NCBI GenBank assembly: GCA_965227155.1
Contig: OZ245731.1
Location: 1,612,001-1,676,000 of the forward strand
DNA from: UBA6059 sp965227155
GTDB taxonomy: Bacteria > Bacteroidota > Bacteroidia > Cytophagales > Cyclobacteriaceae
DNA length: 64,000 bases
Reading direction: 5' to 3'
Shown here: positions 44,000-52,919 of the stretch, piece after piece
How positions within the stretch are numbered: the first letter of the stretch is position 1
Layout of the letters: each line of letters starts with the position of its first letter
The notes under the pieces: generated by a model
Told to the model about the DNA's origin: nothing
The model's database searches: none
The model's input: only the letters and a program-made list of their open reading frames with translations
Translations under genes and position numbers: made by a program

Positions 44000-44016
44000 A
44001 ATCTATCAAACTTTTC

Positions 44017-45054
44017 CTAGAGGATAGCAAACAAAGTGTAATACCCCCCACAAAAAAGCAGAATTACCAACCAGCTTTCCCAGCCTATTCTTCCTATGCC
44101 TCTTTGCTGGCGGTATAATAAGCCGAGTGTCAATGTAGCTGTGAGCAATAGTGTAAGTAGCACAATAAAATGCTGGTTTTGACCAAAAGTGTGATAAATG
44201 CTCCCCTCCAAAAATGCCACATCAGAAAATGACACAAACAAAATATCGAAAGCATTGCCTCCTATAATACTACTCACGGCCAGCGTAAGAGCACCCTGCC
44301 TTACAGCAGCTACCGAAACAATAAGCTCAGGTAAGGACGACACAAGAGAGGTCATCATAGCTCCAATGAAGTTTTCTGAAAGACCGGATTGCGCTGAAAG
44401 GGCTATAGCAGATTTGGCAAGAAAATATCCGGCAATACCTATGGTGGCACCCAACATCACAAATTGAACTACCAGTGTAGAAAGGCTTACCTCATGCATA
44501 TGTTCTTTGACAGGTATATCCTGTCGCGTATCCATAGTTTTCACTGCTTTCCACATGGGCCTATCACGGGCATTCTGTATCATCTTTTGCCCGATACCGT
44601 AGCTCACCAGTAGTACTATGGTGGCTGGATGAATGTTAAAAATGGCAAATTCAGGTAATACGGATGCAGTAAGAATGATGAGCAGTAAAACGACCAGGAT
44701 GACTGACTGCATAATATTGGATAGCGAAGCTGCTGCATGCTCCAGATTAGCTTTGGGATAGGCTAAATCAGCAATGGCCAAAAAAACGGTTTGAATGGCA
44801 ATGCCTCCCAATGCATTATTGACCGATAACACCGCATGTGATTCATAAGCTGCCGTTACTGAGGTGACTATACCACTCAGCGATGTTACTCCACCCAGCA
44901 GAATCGCCCCTACAAAAGCTTCCCCCAATCCTGTTTGATCCGCCAGCCTGTCGGCTATTCGGGTGAGGAAAGTCCCTCCAACAGCTACAATTATACTGCT
45001 AGTTACAAATAATATAATGGTGGCATTCAGTCCAAGGCTATCCAAATCAATCAT
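44017..45054 (-). CDS. Sodium/calcium exchanger-family (CaCA) membrane protein
   Basis: This 345-residue protein has about ten membrane helices in two inverted halves. Each half carries an alpha-repeat: GEAFVGAILLGGVTSLSGIVTSVTAAY near residue 43, and SENFIGAMMTSLVSSLPELIVSVAAVRQG near residue 225. Acidic residues of the second repeat (SLPEL) are kept; in the first repeat the usual Glu is replaced (SLSG), so ion specificity is uncertain. It is a single gene, convergent with the NR kinase. Confidence 0.85.
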   Translation of the reverse strand: MIDLDSLGLNATIILFVTSSIIVAVGGTFLTRIADRLADQTGLGEAFVGAILLGGVTSLSGIVTSVTAAYESHAVLSVNNALGGIAIQTVFLAIADLAYPKANLEHAAASLSNIMQSVILVVLLLIILTASVLPEFAIFNIHPATIVLLVSYGIGQKMIQNARDRPMWKAVKTMDTRQDIPVKEHMHEVSLSTLVVQFVMLGATIGIAGYFLAKSAIALSAQSGLSENFIGAMMTSLVSSLPELIVSVAAVRQGALTLAVSSIIGGNAFDILFVSFSDVAFLEGSIYHTFGQNQHFIVLLTLLLTATLTLGLLYRQQRGIGRIGWESWLVILLFCGGYYTLFAIL

Positions 45055-45158
45055 TAACTAGTACAACGGTACCGAGCCACATTTGTGTTACAGCACTACT
45101 CATCAACTTAGAAAATGCCGGCGTTTTGAGCGATTGCGAACAAAGCCTATCTTTAGAT

Positions 45159-45347
45159 ATGACTATAATAGGTTTCCTTCTTTACTTGAATAGTATTTTT
45201 ATGCTTGTAGCGCTCTTTCTCATAGCAGTAAAGGCGCAACAACTAGCTGAGCATAACGAAGATGAAACAATGAGGGCATTGATTTTCCCGGGATTAGCCT
45301 TTCTGTTTTTCACCTTGATGTTTGGGTTTTTATTTTACATACAGTAA
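45159..45347 (+). CDS. Small two-helix membrane protein, unknown function
   Basis: From the ATG at 45159 the product is 62 residues: a transmembrane helix (about 3-25), a short polar loop with AEHNEDETMR, and a second helix (about 40-60) ending in YIQ. I do not recognise a family. The frame is open from 45126, but a promoter-like TTG-N19-TATCTTTA lies over 45126-45155, so the short form is favoured and may be nearly leaderless. It ends 1 bp from the gldB stop on the other strand. Confidence 0.55.
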   Translation: MTIIGFLLYLNSIFMLVALFLIAVKAQQLAEHNEDETMRALIFPGLAFLFFTLMFGFLFYIQ

Positions 45348-45348
45348 A

Positions 45349-46341
45349 TCAGCGACCGGGCTTATAACCTGACTGTTGAAAAATTTCTAAGGGATTATTG
45401 TTGGCCATCAGATCCGGTAGGGATTTGTCAGGATTTCTTTCCATGTATGCTTCTATAATCTGCCAACCTACCCAACGGCCTATGCGACCAGGACAATTTT
45501 CTCCAATCTCAAATACATTGGGTCGCTCTCCTATGAATTTATTCTTGAGCACATAATTAGTCTCATAAAGCAGTTCGTTTTCTATCAGATTCGCCCAGAT
45601 GATCTCGTCATTATCATTGGCATCCTCCCACTCTTTGGTAGTATAGCCAATGATGATATGTTTTGGCGTGCAAGGCATTACCCTACTGGCAAAATAATAT
45701 GACTTACCATAATCAATCATTTCTGCAAGCATGGTTTTGTCTTGCAGGTTTACATTGTTGTAGGTACTGCCTATGAATGTTGCAATGATAGACACCATGT
45801 GTTGATCGGTGTATCTCTCAAGTATGTAATCGGGTACATCAAGGGGCTTGTAGGTAGCATCTGCTCCTAGAAAATGATCAAGCCCAACGATAATTAATGA
45901 ATCGGTAATCACCAGATCTTTGTAAAGCCCAGTAACAGCCGTCTTGATGGCAGGTGCAGCAAAATCAGGATAGAAGTACTTAATATTGGCGAATGTATTT
46001 TCGAATTCAGTCTCAATTGGACCTAAATTACTATACTCGCTTTGCGTTTCCTGGTACAAAGTGTCCACATAAGGATCATTTATCAACCCATAAAGTTTAT
46101 TGGCAATGATCTGGTTTGAGGGATACTGATCTCCGTCCAAAAATAATTCTGTAAAGCCGGAGTTGTTATTGAGTAATGAGAGTACCTCTGCTTCACTTTG
46201 AGATTGGAATAGCTTCTGGTCCAATCGCTCAATATCGACCTCTACTGTCACATCATGAGCCGGCATATCCCGGCATACTTCTTCATCACATCCGGTCAGC
46301 CAAAAAAGAGCAATGGTAATCCCTATTAGTATTCTCCTCAT
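45349..46341 (-). CDS. gldB: Gliding motility lipoprotein GldB
   Basis: This 330-residue protein has a lipoprotein signal (LTGC, Cys18). The GldB body includes IERLDQKLFQSQSEAEVLSLL, a region with GLDHFLGADATYKPLDVPDYILERY, and a C-terminal GRIGRWVGWQIIEAYMERNPDKSLPDLM. GldB is required for gliding in Flavobacterium johnsoniae. It sits divergently, 12 bp from the frame of the outer-membrane barrel gene. Confidence 0.93.
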   Translation of the reverse strand: MRRILIGITIALFWLTGCDEEVCRDMPAHDVTVEVDIERLDQKLFQSQSEAEVLSLLNNNSGFTELFLDGDQYPSNQIIANKLYGLINDPYVDTLYQETQSEYSNLGPIETEFENTFANIKYFYPDFAAPAIKTAVTGLYKDLVITDSLIIVGLDHFLGADATYKPLDVPDYILERYTDQHMVSIIATFIGSTYNNVNLQDKTMLAEMIDYGKSYYFASRVMPCTPKHIIIGYTTKEWEDANDNDEIIWANLIENELLYETNYVLKNKFIGERPNVFEIGENCPGRIGRWVGWQIIEAYMERNPDKSLPDLMANNNPLEIFQQSGYKPGR

Positions 46342-46383
46342 TCTTTATTTTTAATGGCAAAACTATTTATTTATTTCACGGGC

Positions 46384-47025
46384 ATGAAGATATTTTGGGC
46401 CATATCATTATTATTATTGATTTCAGTATCAGCTAATGCTCAAACCAAGCTTGGCCTGAAGTTTTCTCCTGCTGTTTCTACCAACAGACTTTCTAATGCG
46501 TCAGACAGTCTCGATTTTGAACAATGGAATAGCGGGGTTCGGTTTATGGGTGGCTTAACCGCTGATTTCTTCTTTACCGATTCTTATGCCTTCAGTTCGG
46601 GCATACTTTATGTACCCAAAAGAGTTGCCTTCCGAGCCCTACCTGATGGGGCTACCGGTGATGCGCTATTGGAAGAAGAGTATCGGGTCCACTATCTGCA
46701 AATTCCCCTTACTCTAAAGCTGTTGACCAACGAAATTCAGCCCGATACCAAGCTATATTTTCAAATTGGGGGAACGGCTGAGGTCAGAATCTTTGACGAG
46801 CCTATGGCGGAGCAGTATAATTTTATAGAATCTTTCCTGATCGTAGATACCAATGTGATGCTGGCTGCCGGCGTGGAATATGCCATTGGCATCAATACTG
46901 TACTTACCGGTGGCTTGAGTTATTATCGGGGGTTATTAAATAGTGTGGATCAAACCAGGCCACTGGATGATCCACTCAATATTCGTAATGATATGATTAC
47001 CCTTGATTTAGGAATCAAATTTTAA
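46384..47025 (+). CDS. PorT-family outer-membrane beta-barrel protein
   Basis: From the ATG at 46384 the product is 213 residues with a signal peptide (1-19, ending ANAQ) and alternating amphipathic strands ending in an aromatic residue (DLGIKF), as outer-membrane barrels do. It fits the OMP_b-brl_2/PorT-like family. Whether it is the T9SS PorT itself or a generic small barrel cannot be decided here; the phrase KLGLKFSPAVSTNRL fits the general family. The frame opens 30 bp upstream, but the chosen start fits the signal peptide. Its stop shares TTAA with the rng stop. Confidence 0.8.
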   Translation: MKIFWAISLLLLISVSANAQTKLGLKFSPAVSTNRLSNASDSLDFEQWNSGVRFMGGLTADFFFTDSYAFSSGILYVPKRVAFRALPDGATGDALLEEEYRVHYLQIPLTLKLLTNEIQPDTKLYFQIGGTAEVRIFDEPMAEQYNFIESFLIVDTNVMLAAGVEYAIGINTVLTGGLSYYRGLLNSVDQTRPLDDPLNIRNDMITLDLGIKF

Positions 47026-48578
47026 GCAATCATCTCGATTGGTTCGCCATTTTTGTTAACGAAAGTGTACTCACTCAGCGCCAGACTAGTATCCTCAATG
47101 AGTTTAACCCATTTGTGGTATTTCAAAAGCCATTTTCTCTGTCGCGAAATAAAGCCGGATGTAAAATAGGCATACAAATAAGGGTGTAATGCCAATGTCA
47201 ATGATTTTTCATTTTGCTTTTTCAGCAAATGATCCAGCATTGTTTCTATTTCATATGAGACCGATATAGAGGCTGTAATCTTGCCGGTTCCAGCACATGA
47301 TGGACAAATTTCCTTTGTTGTAATATTTAGCTCAGGGCGCACGCGCTGGCGCGTGATCTGCATTAGTCCAAATTTCGACAAGGGAAGAATGGTAAACTTT
47401 GACCTGTCATCCTTCATCTCCTCTTTCATCTGCTCATAGACTTTCTTTTTATTCTCCGACCGCTTCATGTCGATAAAGTCTACTACGATGATACCACCCA
47501 TATCACGCAGGCGCAGCTGCCTGGCCACTTCTTTAGCCGCTTCAAGATTTACCTTGAGTGCTGTTGTTTCCTGATTGTCTTCAGCATTGGACTTATTACC
47601 GCTATTCACGTCAATAACGTGCAATGCTTCTGTATGCTCTATAACCAGATAGCCACCCCCCGGAATACTTACAGACTGACCAAAAAGCATCTTGAGCTGC
47701 TTTTCTATATGAAAAGCCTCAAAGATTTTGGCCTTGCCATTATAAAACTTGAGGATTTTTTCTTTGTCAGGCGCAATGGTACGGATGTAGCTGCGAATCT
47801 CTCCAAAGAGCGTTTTATCATCCACATGGATGCTATCAAAGCCCTCGTTGAGCATATCGCGCAGGATCGAGTTGGCACGGTTCATTTCACCGATTACCTT
47901 TTCTCTTGGCTTAGCAGCAGTTAGCCTTTTGATGCCGTCTTCCCAGATTTTTACGATATTCCTAAGATCCTTATCGAGCTCAGCTACATCCTTGCCCTGT
48001 GCTACAGTGCGGATAATAATGCCAAAATTCTTAGGCTTGATAGAATTAATAAGACGCGTGAGTCGCTTACGCTCCTCACTACTGGCGATCTTCTTAGATA
48101 CGTTTACTGAGTCAGAAAATGGAACCAATACCAGATATCTGCCTGGTATGGACAACTCACAGGATAACCTCGGACCCTTCGTAGATATTGGTTCTTTTAC
48201 TACCTGAACCAATATCTTCTGGTTTCTACTTAAGACCTGGCTAATCTTACCCAGCTTATTGATATCAGGCTCTCGCTTGAAAGTATTAAGCTTCGGATTT
48301 GGGTTTTTATTGCCCAGATTAGCTTTTGCAAACTTGTTGAGCGACTGTATTTGAGGGCCAAGATCCAGATAATGCAGGAATGCATCTTTCTCATACCCAA
48401 TATCTACAAATGCAGCATTGAGTCCCTGTACAATTTTCTTTACAGACCCAAGATATATGTCACCAACGTTAAATTGGTTTTCATCTTTATCGTGATGAAA
48501 CTCAACTAACTTTTTGTCTTTCAGAAGGGCTATTCGGGATCCATTTTGAGTTGAATTGATGACTAATTCGTTGTTCAA
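47022..48578 (-). CDS. rng: Ribonuclease G (Rne/Rng family)
   Basis: This 518-residue endoribonuclease has an N-terminal S1 domain (about 35-125), an RNase H-like/5' sensor region and a DNase I-like catalytic domain. The metal-binding acids are in HVIDVNSGNKS and VVDFIDMKRSENK. The Zn-link C-x2-C reads CPSCAGTGK near residue 428. It matures 16S rRNA and turns over mRNA. The preceding 29-residue ribosomal-type gene ends 34 bp upstream. It is convergent with the barrel gene. Confidence 0.95.
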   Translation of the reverse strand: MNNELVINSTQNGSRIALLKDKKLVEFHHDKDENQFNVGDIYLGSVKKIVQGLNAAFVDIGYEKDAFLHYLDLGPQIQSLNKFAKANLGNKNPNPKLNTFKREPDINKLGKISQVLSRNQKILVQVVKEPISTKGPRLSCELSIPGRYLVLVPFSDSVNVSKKIASSEERKRLTRLINSIKPKNFGIIIRTVAQGKDVAELDKDLRNIVKIWEDGIKRLTAAKPREKVIGEMNRANSILRDMLNEGFDSIHVDDKTLFGEIRSYIRTIAPDKEKILKFYNGKAKIFEAFHIEKQLKMLFGQSVSIPGGGYLVIEHTEALHVIDVNSGNKSNAEDNQETTALKVNLEAAKEVARQLRLRDMGGIIVVDFIDMKRSENKKKVYEQMKEEMKDDRSKFTILPLSKFGLMQITRQRVRPELNITTKEICPSCAGTGKITASISVSYEIETMLDHLLKKQNEKSLTLALHPYLYAYFTSGFISRQRKWLLKYHKWVKLIEDTSLALSEYTFVNKNGEPIEMIA

Positions 48579-48612
48579 TTCTTTATGGATTTACGATGCT
48601 TACCCTACTGAC

Positions 48613-48702
48613 CTATTTTTTCTTATGTCTGTTTTTTCTAAGTCTCTTCTTACGCTTGTGCGTAGCGATCTTATGTCTTTTTCTTTTTTTACCGCAAGGC
48701 AT
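48613..48702 (-). CDS. 29-residue basic AURKAIP1/COX24-like ribosomal peptide (bS22/mS38 type)
   Basis: An ATG at 48702 opens a 29-codon frame ending in TAG at 48613. The peptide starts MPCGKKRKRHKIATHKRKK and ends KNRHKKK; two thirds of it is Lys/Arg/His. It matches my memory of the AURKAIP1/COX24-domain peptides that Bacteroidetes genomes encode, related to mycobacterial bS22 and mitochondrial mS38, which bind rRNA in the small subunit near the decoding centre. It lies 19 bp after the TPR gene and 34 bp before rng, on the same strand. Confidence 0.85.
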   Translation of the reverse strand: MPCGKKRKRHKIATHKRKKRLRKNRHKKK

Positions 48703-48721
48703 AACAAATATTTTTAATGTT

Positions 48722-49540
48722 TTAACTATTTATTTCTTTCAGATAATCATCAACAGTGGCTTGCACCGTTGGATCATCTTCCATTTCTTTCACTTTTTCA
48801 AACAATGCTTTGGCTTCTTCTACATTTCCTGACTCATAATGACTCAAGGCCAGGTAAAAATGCGCTTCCACATTGTTTGGATTCAGACTGATCAGTTTTT
48901 CAAAACGTTCAATGGCCTTATCATATTGACCAGATTGGATCGACAACACGCCCAGGTTATAAATGACTTCCTCATTGTCGGGATCCTTTTCAAGTATATC
49001 CCTAAGCATCAAAATACCCCGCATGGGAGCAGTTGAAGCCACATAAGTCATTGCAACCTTTGTCTGAACAGCATAATTATCAGGATCCTCTACCAGCACC
49101 CTTTCAAAAATCTCTCTTACTCTATTGGCATATTCGGTTCTATTTTCCTCTGAGGCTGCAAAATTAAAAGCCTGGTAATAAATATTACCGGCTGTAATTT
49201 GCTGATCCAGAGATGCTTCCAGCTCGTTAAGCTGAGAAGCTAGCGCCGCAGCACTATCAACCAATCCCAATTGCAGATAAATGCCTGCTAAAGAGTCCGC
49301 AAAGATAAGGTTTTTTTTATTATTCTCCTCTGTGAGTGCTTCTTTCAATGCCCGGGCTGTGCGAAGTGCAGTAATCTGATCCATATCGCTATGGGCTACC
49401 GCAGGTTCATTGCCGGAATCTTGCATGATTTGTCCGGCTGTTTCCTCTGCTTCATTTTCTACAACGTACTTGGGAAGATTATAAAGTATTGCGATCAGTG
49501 CTACTGCCGCAATACTGATAATAATTTGCCGGATGGTCAT
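48722..49540 (-). CDS. Tetratricopeptide-repeat protein with N-terminal membrane anchor
   Basis: This 272-residue protein has one N-terminal hydrophobic helix (about 5-22, IIISIAAVALIAILYNL) without a clear cleavage site, then a helical region with at least three TPRs. The clearest are EEVIYNLGVLSIQSGQYDKAIERFEKLISLNPNN and its successor VEAHFYLALSHYESGNVEEAKALFEKV. TPRs mediate protein-protein binding, and the partner is unknown. It lies 12 bp after the HU gene, in the unit HU-TPR-peptide-rng. Confidence 0.88.
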   Translation of the reverse strand: MTIRQIIISIAAVALIAILYNLPKYVVENEAEETAGQIMQDSGNEPAVAHSDMDQITALRTARALKEALTEENNKKNLIFADSLAGIYLQLGLVDSAAALASQLNELEASLDQQITAGNIYYQAFNFAASEENRTEYANRVREIFERVLVEDPDNYAVQTKVAMTYVASTAPMRGILMLRDILEKDPDNEEVIYNLGVLSIQSGQYDKAIERFEKLISLNPNNVEAHFYLALSHYESGNVEEAKALFEKVKEMEDDPTVQATVDDYLKEINS

Positions 49541-49552
49541 TGAATAAGTGGA

Positions 49553-49849
49553 TTAGCCCTTCTTGGCTTTTACATTGTTTTTAACTTTTTCCGTAAACAC
49601 TTTAGAAGGCTTAAAGCTGGGCACATAATGCTCATCTATTACCATTGCCGTGTTTTGTGAGATATTTCGAGCGATTTTCTTTGCTCTTTTCTTATTTACA
49701 AAGCTCCCAAATCCCCGCACGTAAATATTCTCGCCATTCGCCATGGAGTTCTTTACTACCACAAAAAATGCTTCCACAGAGGCTTGTACATCTGCTCTGT
49801 CTATACCAGTTTTATCGGCGATCTCATTTATTACATCTGCTTTCGTCAC
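49553..49849 (-). CDS. HU-family DNA-binding protein
   Basis: This 98-residue HU/IHF-fold protein has an N-terminal helical dimerisation part (KADVINEIADKTGIDRADVQASVEAF). The beta-arm core GENIYVRGFGSFVNKKRAKKIARNI carries the GFGSF signature, and the tail is basic. It bends DNA non-specifically in the nucleoid. It heads the minus-strand unit and is divergent from mutY; the two share an overlapping promoter-like element. Confidence 0.96.
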   Translation of the reverse strand: MTKADVINEIADKTGIDRADVQASVEAFFVVVKNSMANGENIYVRGFGSFVNKKRAKKIARNISQNTAMVIDEHYVPSFKPSKVFTEKVKNNVKAKKG

Positions 49850-49897
49850 TGCTGTATTATCTTTTGAGAATTAAATGTTTATTCAAAAATTTCTTCG

Positions 49898-49911
49898 CAA
49901 ATTTATATTTG
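49898..49911. promoter_or_regulatory. Back-to-back -7 elements between HU and mutY (bidirectional promoter candidate)
   Basis: CAAATTTATATTTG contains TATATTTG on the plus strand (49904-49911, toward mutY) and TAAATTTG on the minus strand (49905-49898, toward HU). Both match TAnnTTTG exactly and share two bases. No strong -33 element is seen for either direction, and the minus-strand TTG is too close. Confidence 0.5.
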
Positions 49912-49962
49912 CCACCCAAGAATAAAAACTATCCCTTCCATTTTTCCCTTTAATTCTGACTA

Positions 49963-51066
49963 ATGGTAGCCATTCAAAAAAACGATAACTCGTTGAATTT
50001 CTTTACGCTTAGATTATTGGACTGGTATGATCGGGAGAAAAGGGACCTGCCCTGGCGTGAAAAGCCCGACCCCTACAAGGTGTGGCTTTCCGAAATTATT
50101 CTCCAGCAGACCAGGGTAGCACAGGGACTGCCTTATTATGAGCGTTTTATAGGTCGGTTTCCAAATATTCAGGCACTTGCCGCAGCTGATCAGGATGAGA
50201 TTTTACGCTTATGGCAGGGGCTTGGTTATTACTCAAGGGCGCGAAATTTGCATTTCTGTGCCAAACAGATCGTAAATGAATACGATGGTCAATTTCCCAG
50301 TGAGAGCCAGGAGCTGGTTAAACTTAAGGGCATAGGCCGGTATACCGCAGCAGCCATCGCTTCCATCTGTTTCAATGAAGCAGTCCCTGTGATCGATGGC
50401 AATGTCTACCGTGTACTTTCGCGGGTATTTGATATTCCAACAGATATCTCTGGCAACAAGGCTTATGAAGAGTTTCATCAACGCTCGGCTTCATTGATGG
50501 ACAATAGCCGGCCCGGTGACTATAATCAGGCCATCATGGAGTTTGGTGCCTTGCAATGCACACCGAAAAATCCGGACTGCTCGCAATGCCCACTACAATC
50601 CGGCTGCAAAGCTTATGCGAACCAAATTATTGCAGAAAGACCGGTGAAATTATCAAGGATTAAAAAAACCGTTCGGTATTTCAACTACTGTTTATTTAAC
50701 TATGCATCGTATTGTTTGATTCGTCAGCGAGAAGCCGGCGATATCTGGCAGGGTCTGCATGAGTTTTACAATATAGAGGGTGATTTTGATTCAACAGAGA
50801 TCGAGCATCAACTGGCTGACAAAATTGGTCAGGTAGAGCATAAGCAATTAAATCAGATTGCTAAATCAGGACCTATCAAACATGTGTTAACACATCAAAT
50901 ATTACACATTAGATTTTTGATTTATGAGGTAGAGTCAATTGATAGTTTGAAAGAAATTTCGACAGCTTTAAATTTAAAAATGATCAAAAAGGATAAATTA
51001 GAAAGTTTAGGAAAGCCAATAATTATTGAGAAGTTTTTGAAAAATCAATCAGTATCATTATTTTGA
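49963..51066 (+). CDS. mutY: A/G-specific adenine glycosylase MutY
   Basis: This 367-residue enzyme removes adenine mispaired with 8-oxoguanine. The catalytic Glu44 is in SEIILQQTRV. The helix-hairpin-helix LKGIGRYTAAAIASI is followed by the catalytic Asp in PVIDGNVYRVLSR. The [4Fe-4S] ligands form C-x6-C-x2-C-x5-C (CTPKNPDCSQCPLQSGC). A NUDIX-like C-terminal domain recognises 8-oxoG. It starts the plus-strand run mutY-ssb-gldE-gldD-recG. Confidence 0.97.
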   Translation: MVAIQKNDNSLNFFTLRLLDWYDREKRDLPWREKPDPYKVWLSEIILQQTRVAQGLPYYERFIGRFPNIQALAAADQDEILRLWQGLGYYSRARNLHFCAKQIVNEYDGQFPSESQELVKLKGIGRYTAAAIASICFNEAVPVIDGNVYRVLSRVFDIPTDISGNKAYEEFHQRSASLMDNSRPGDYNQAIMEFGALQCTPKNPDCSQCPLQSGCKAYANQIIAERPVKLSRIKKTVRYFNYCLFNYASYCLIRQREAGDIWQGLHEFYNIEGDFDSTEIEHQLADKIGQVEHKQLNQIAKSGPIKHVLTHQILHIRFLIYEVESIDSLKEISTALNLKMIKKDKLESLGKPIIIEKFLKNQSVSLF

Positions 51067-51094
51067 AATGTTAATTAATTAAAATAATAGAGAT

Positions 51095-51535
51095 ATGTCT
51101 GGAGTAAATAAAGTAATTCTCGTAGGTAACCTGGGTAAAGACCCTGAGGTGCGTCACCTGGATAATGGACGTGCGGTGGCCAATTTTCCAATTGCAACCA
51201 GTGAAGTCTACAAAAACAGGGAAGGTGAAAGGGTAACCAACACTGAATGGCACAATGTGGTACTATGGACACCCCTCGCAGAGGTAGCAGAAAAATACCT
51301 TAAAAAAGGCAATCAGGTTTACATTGAAGGCAAAATCACAACCCGCTCCTATGAGGATAAAGAAGGGCAAAAGAAATACATTACCGAAGTAGTAGGTAGA
51401 GAAATGACATTGCTGGGTAGCCCACAAGGTGGAAATACCGGTGGCGGAAATAGCGGATCATCAGACGATAGTGTATCTTTGAGCCATGAATCTAATTCTG
51501 GTAACGAAACGGATATTGATGATTTGCCGTTTTAA
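51095..51535 (+). CDS. ssb: Single-stranded DNA-binding protein
   Basis: This 146-residue protein has an OB-fold (residues 1-108; NKVILVGNLGKDPEVRHLDNG and WHNVVLWTPLAEVAEKYLKKGNQVYIEGK), a short Gly/Ser-rich linker and the acidic tip DIDDLPF, which recruits repair and replication partners such as RecO and RecG. It lies 28 bp after mutY. Confidence 0.98.
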   Translation: MSGVNKVILVGNLGKDPEVRHLDNGRAVANFPIATSEVYKNREGERVTNTEWHNVVLWTPLAEVAEKYLKKGNQVYIEGKITTRSYEDKEGQKKYITEVVGREMTLLGSPQGGNTGGGNSGSSDDSVSLSHESNSGNETDIDDLPF

Positions 51536-51557
51536 TGTTCAATTAAACTCTTAATGC

Positions 51558-52919
51558 TTGGAACCTGACCCTGGAGGATCTAACTATCTTTTTCCTTTCA
51601 TTCAAGTCTTATTTGCGGAGTTGCCTTTATACATAGGCAGCGGCACGGCTTTTATAATCTTATTATTGCTCTCCGGTCTTGTATCAGGATCGGAGGTTGC
51701 TTTTTTCTCCCTTTCGCAGGATGAAATCAATAGATGCCGAACATCAGCAGATAAGCTGGAACAGAAAATTGCTTCACTCATTGTTCATCCGCAGCGATTG
51801 TTGGCCACCATATTGGTGCTGAACAATTTTGTGAACATCAGTATCGTAACCCTATCTGCATTCCTGACCTGGCAGATTACCGGCACCAAAGAGCCTGAAG
51901 GCATTATCATTCTGGCTCTTTCGATCACCATCACGGCGTTGATCGTGTATTTTGGTGAAATCATCCCTAAGGTGTATGCCAATCAGAATCGTATTTTGTT
52001 TGCCAAGCTTACTGCCAGGATACTCGATATTGCTTATGTAATTTTTAGCCCCCTTACGTCGGTGCTCATAGGCATAGGGAATGTAATTGAGCGCAGAATT
52101 GAGCGCAAAGGCTACAACATTTCCGTAGAAGAGTTGAATAAAGCACTGGAGATTACCACTGAGAAAGAAGCTACGGAAGAAGAAAAAGGCATCTTAAAGG
52201 GTATTGTAAATTTTGGTACGCTTTCCGTGAAGCAAGTCATGAAATCAAGGGTAGACATTACCGCTTTTGACATGGATATGGATTACCATGAGCTCATGGA
52301 CCAAATCAATAAAAATGGCTACAGCAGGATTCCGGTCTACAACGAAACCATAGATAAAATAGAGGGTATCCTCTACATCAAGGATCTGCTCCCCCACACT
52401 GAACAGGGCGAAGATTTTCAGTGGTCTACACTACTCAGACCGGCATTCTTTGTGCCTGAAAGCAAAAAAATTGATAGCCTGTTTAAGGATTTCCAGGAAA
52501 AGCACGTACACATGGCCATAGTAGTGGACGAATATGGCGGGACTTCCGGGCTCATTACGCTAGAGGACATCATCGAAGAAATTGTTGGGGAGATCAATGA
52601 TGAATTTGATGAAGAAAATGAAATCGCTTTCAATAAACTCGATAGTAATACCTATATTTTTGAAGGGAAGACCTCATTGAATGATTTTTGCAAAATAGTA
52701 GAGGTAGATATATCGTTGTTTGATGATATAAAGGGTGAAAGCGAATCCCTGGGTGGTCTCCTTTTGGAAATAAATGCCAAATTGCCCAACGCCGGGGATA
52801 CCATTAAATTTAATAGATTTGTTTTCACTGTGGTAGCCGTAGATCAAAGGAGAATTAAGCGTGTCAGAGTATTTATTAGCCCCCCTGGTAAAGATTTACA
52901 TTCAGAATATACTGATTAG
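51558..52919 (+). CDS. gldE: Gliding motility-associated protein GldE (CNNM/CorC-like)
   Basis: This 453-residue protein has a DUF21/CNNM membrane domain (about 20-210; SGSEVAFFSLSQDEINR, LNNFVNISIVTLSAF), two CBS domains (about 225-350; VMKSRVDITAFDMDM, HMAIVVDEYGGTSGLITLEDIIEEIVGEI) and a C-terminal CorC/HlyC domain. GldE supports the GldD-containing gliding machinery. The only workable start is the TTG at 51558: there is an in-frame stop at 51552 and no ATG before the membrane domain. It overlaps gldD by 59 bp. Confidence 0.92.
   Translation: MEPDPGGSNYLFPFIQVLFAELPLYIGSGTAFIILLLLSGLVSGSEVAFFSLSQDEINRCRTSADKLEQKIASLIVHPQRLLATILVLNNFVNISIVTLSAFLTWQITGTKEPEGIIILALSITITALIVYFGEIIPKVYANQNRILFAKLTARILDIAYVIFSPLTSVLIGIGNVIERRIERKGYNISVEELNKALEITTEKEATEEEKGILKGIVNFGTLSVKQVMKSRVDITAFDMDMDYHELMDQINKNGYSRIPVYNETIDKIEGILYIKDLLPHTEQGEDFQWSTLLRPAFFVPESKKIDSLFKDFQEKHVHMAIVVDEYGGTSGLITLEDIIEEIVGEINDEFDEENEIAFNKLDSNTYIFEGKTSLNDFCKIVEVDISLFDDIKGESESLGGLLLEINAKLPNAGDTIKFNRFVFTVVAVDQRRIKRVRVFISPPGKDLHSEYTD

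Noticed and set aside
48596..48832. A 78-codon plus-strand frame over the rng-TPR gap
   Set aside because: It is the antisense shadow of the 29-residue basic peptide and of the TPR gene end; its Phe/Leu-rich product is just the complement of Lys/Arg codons.
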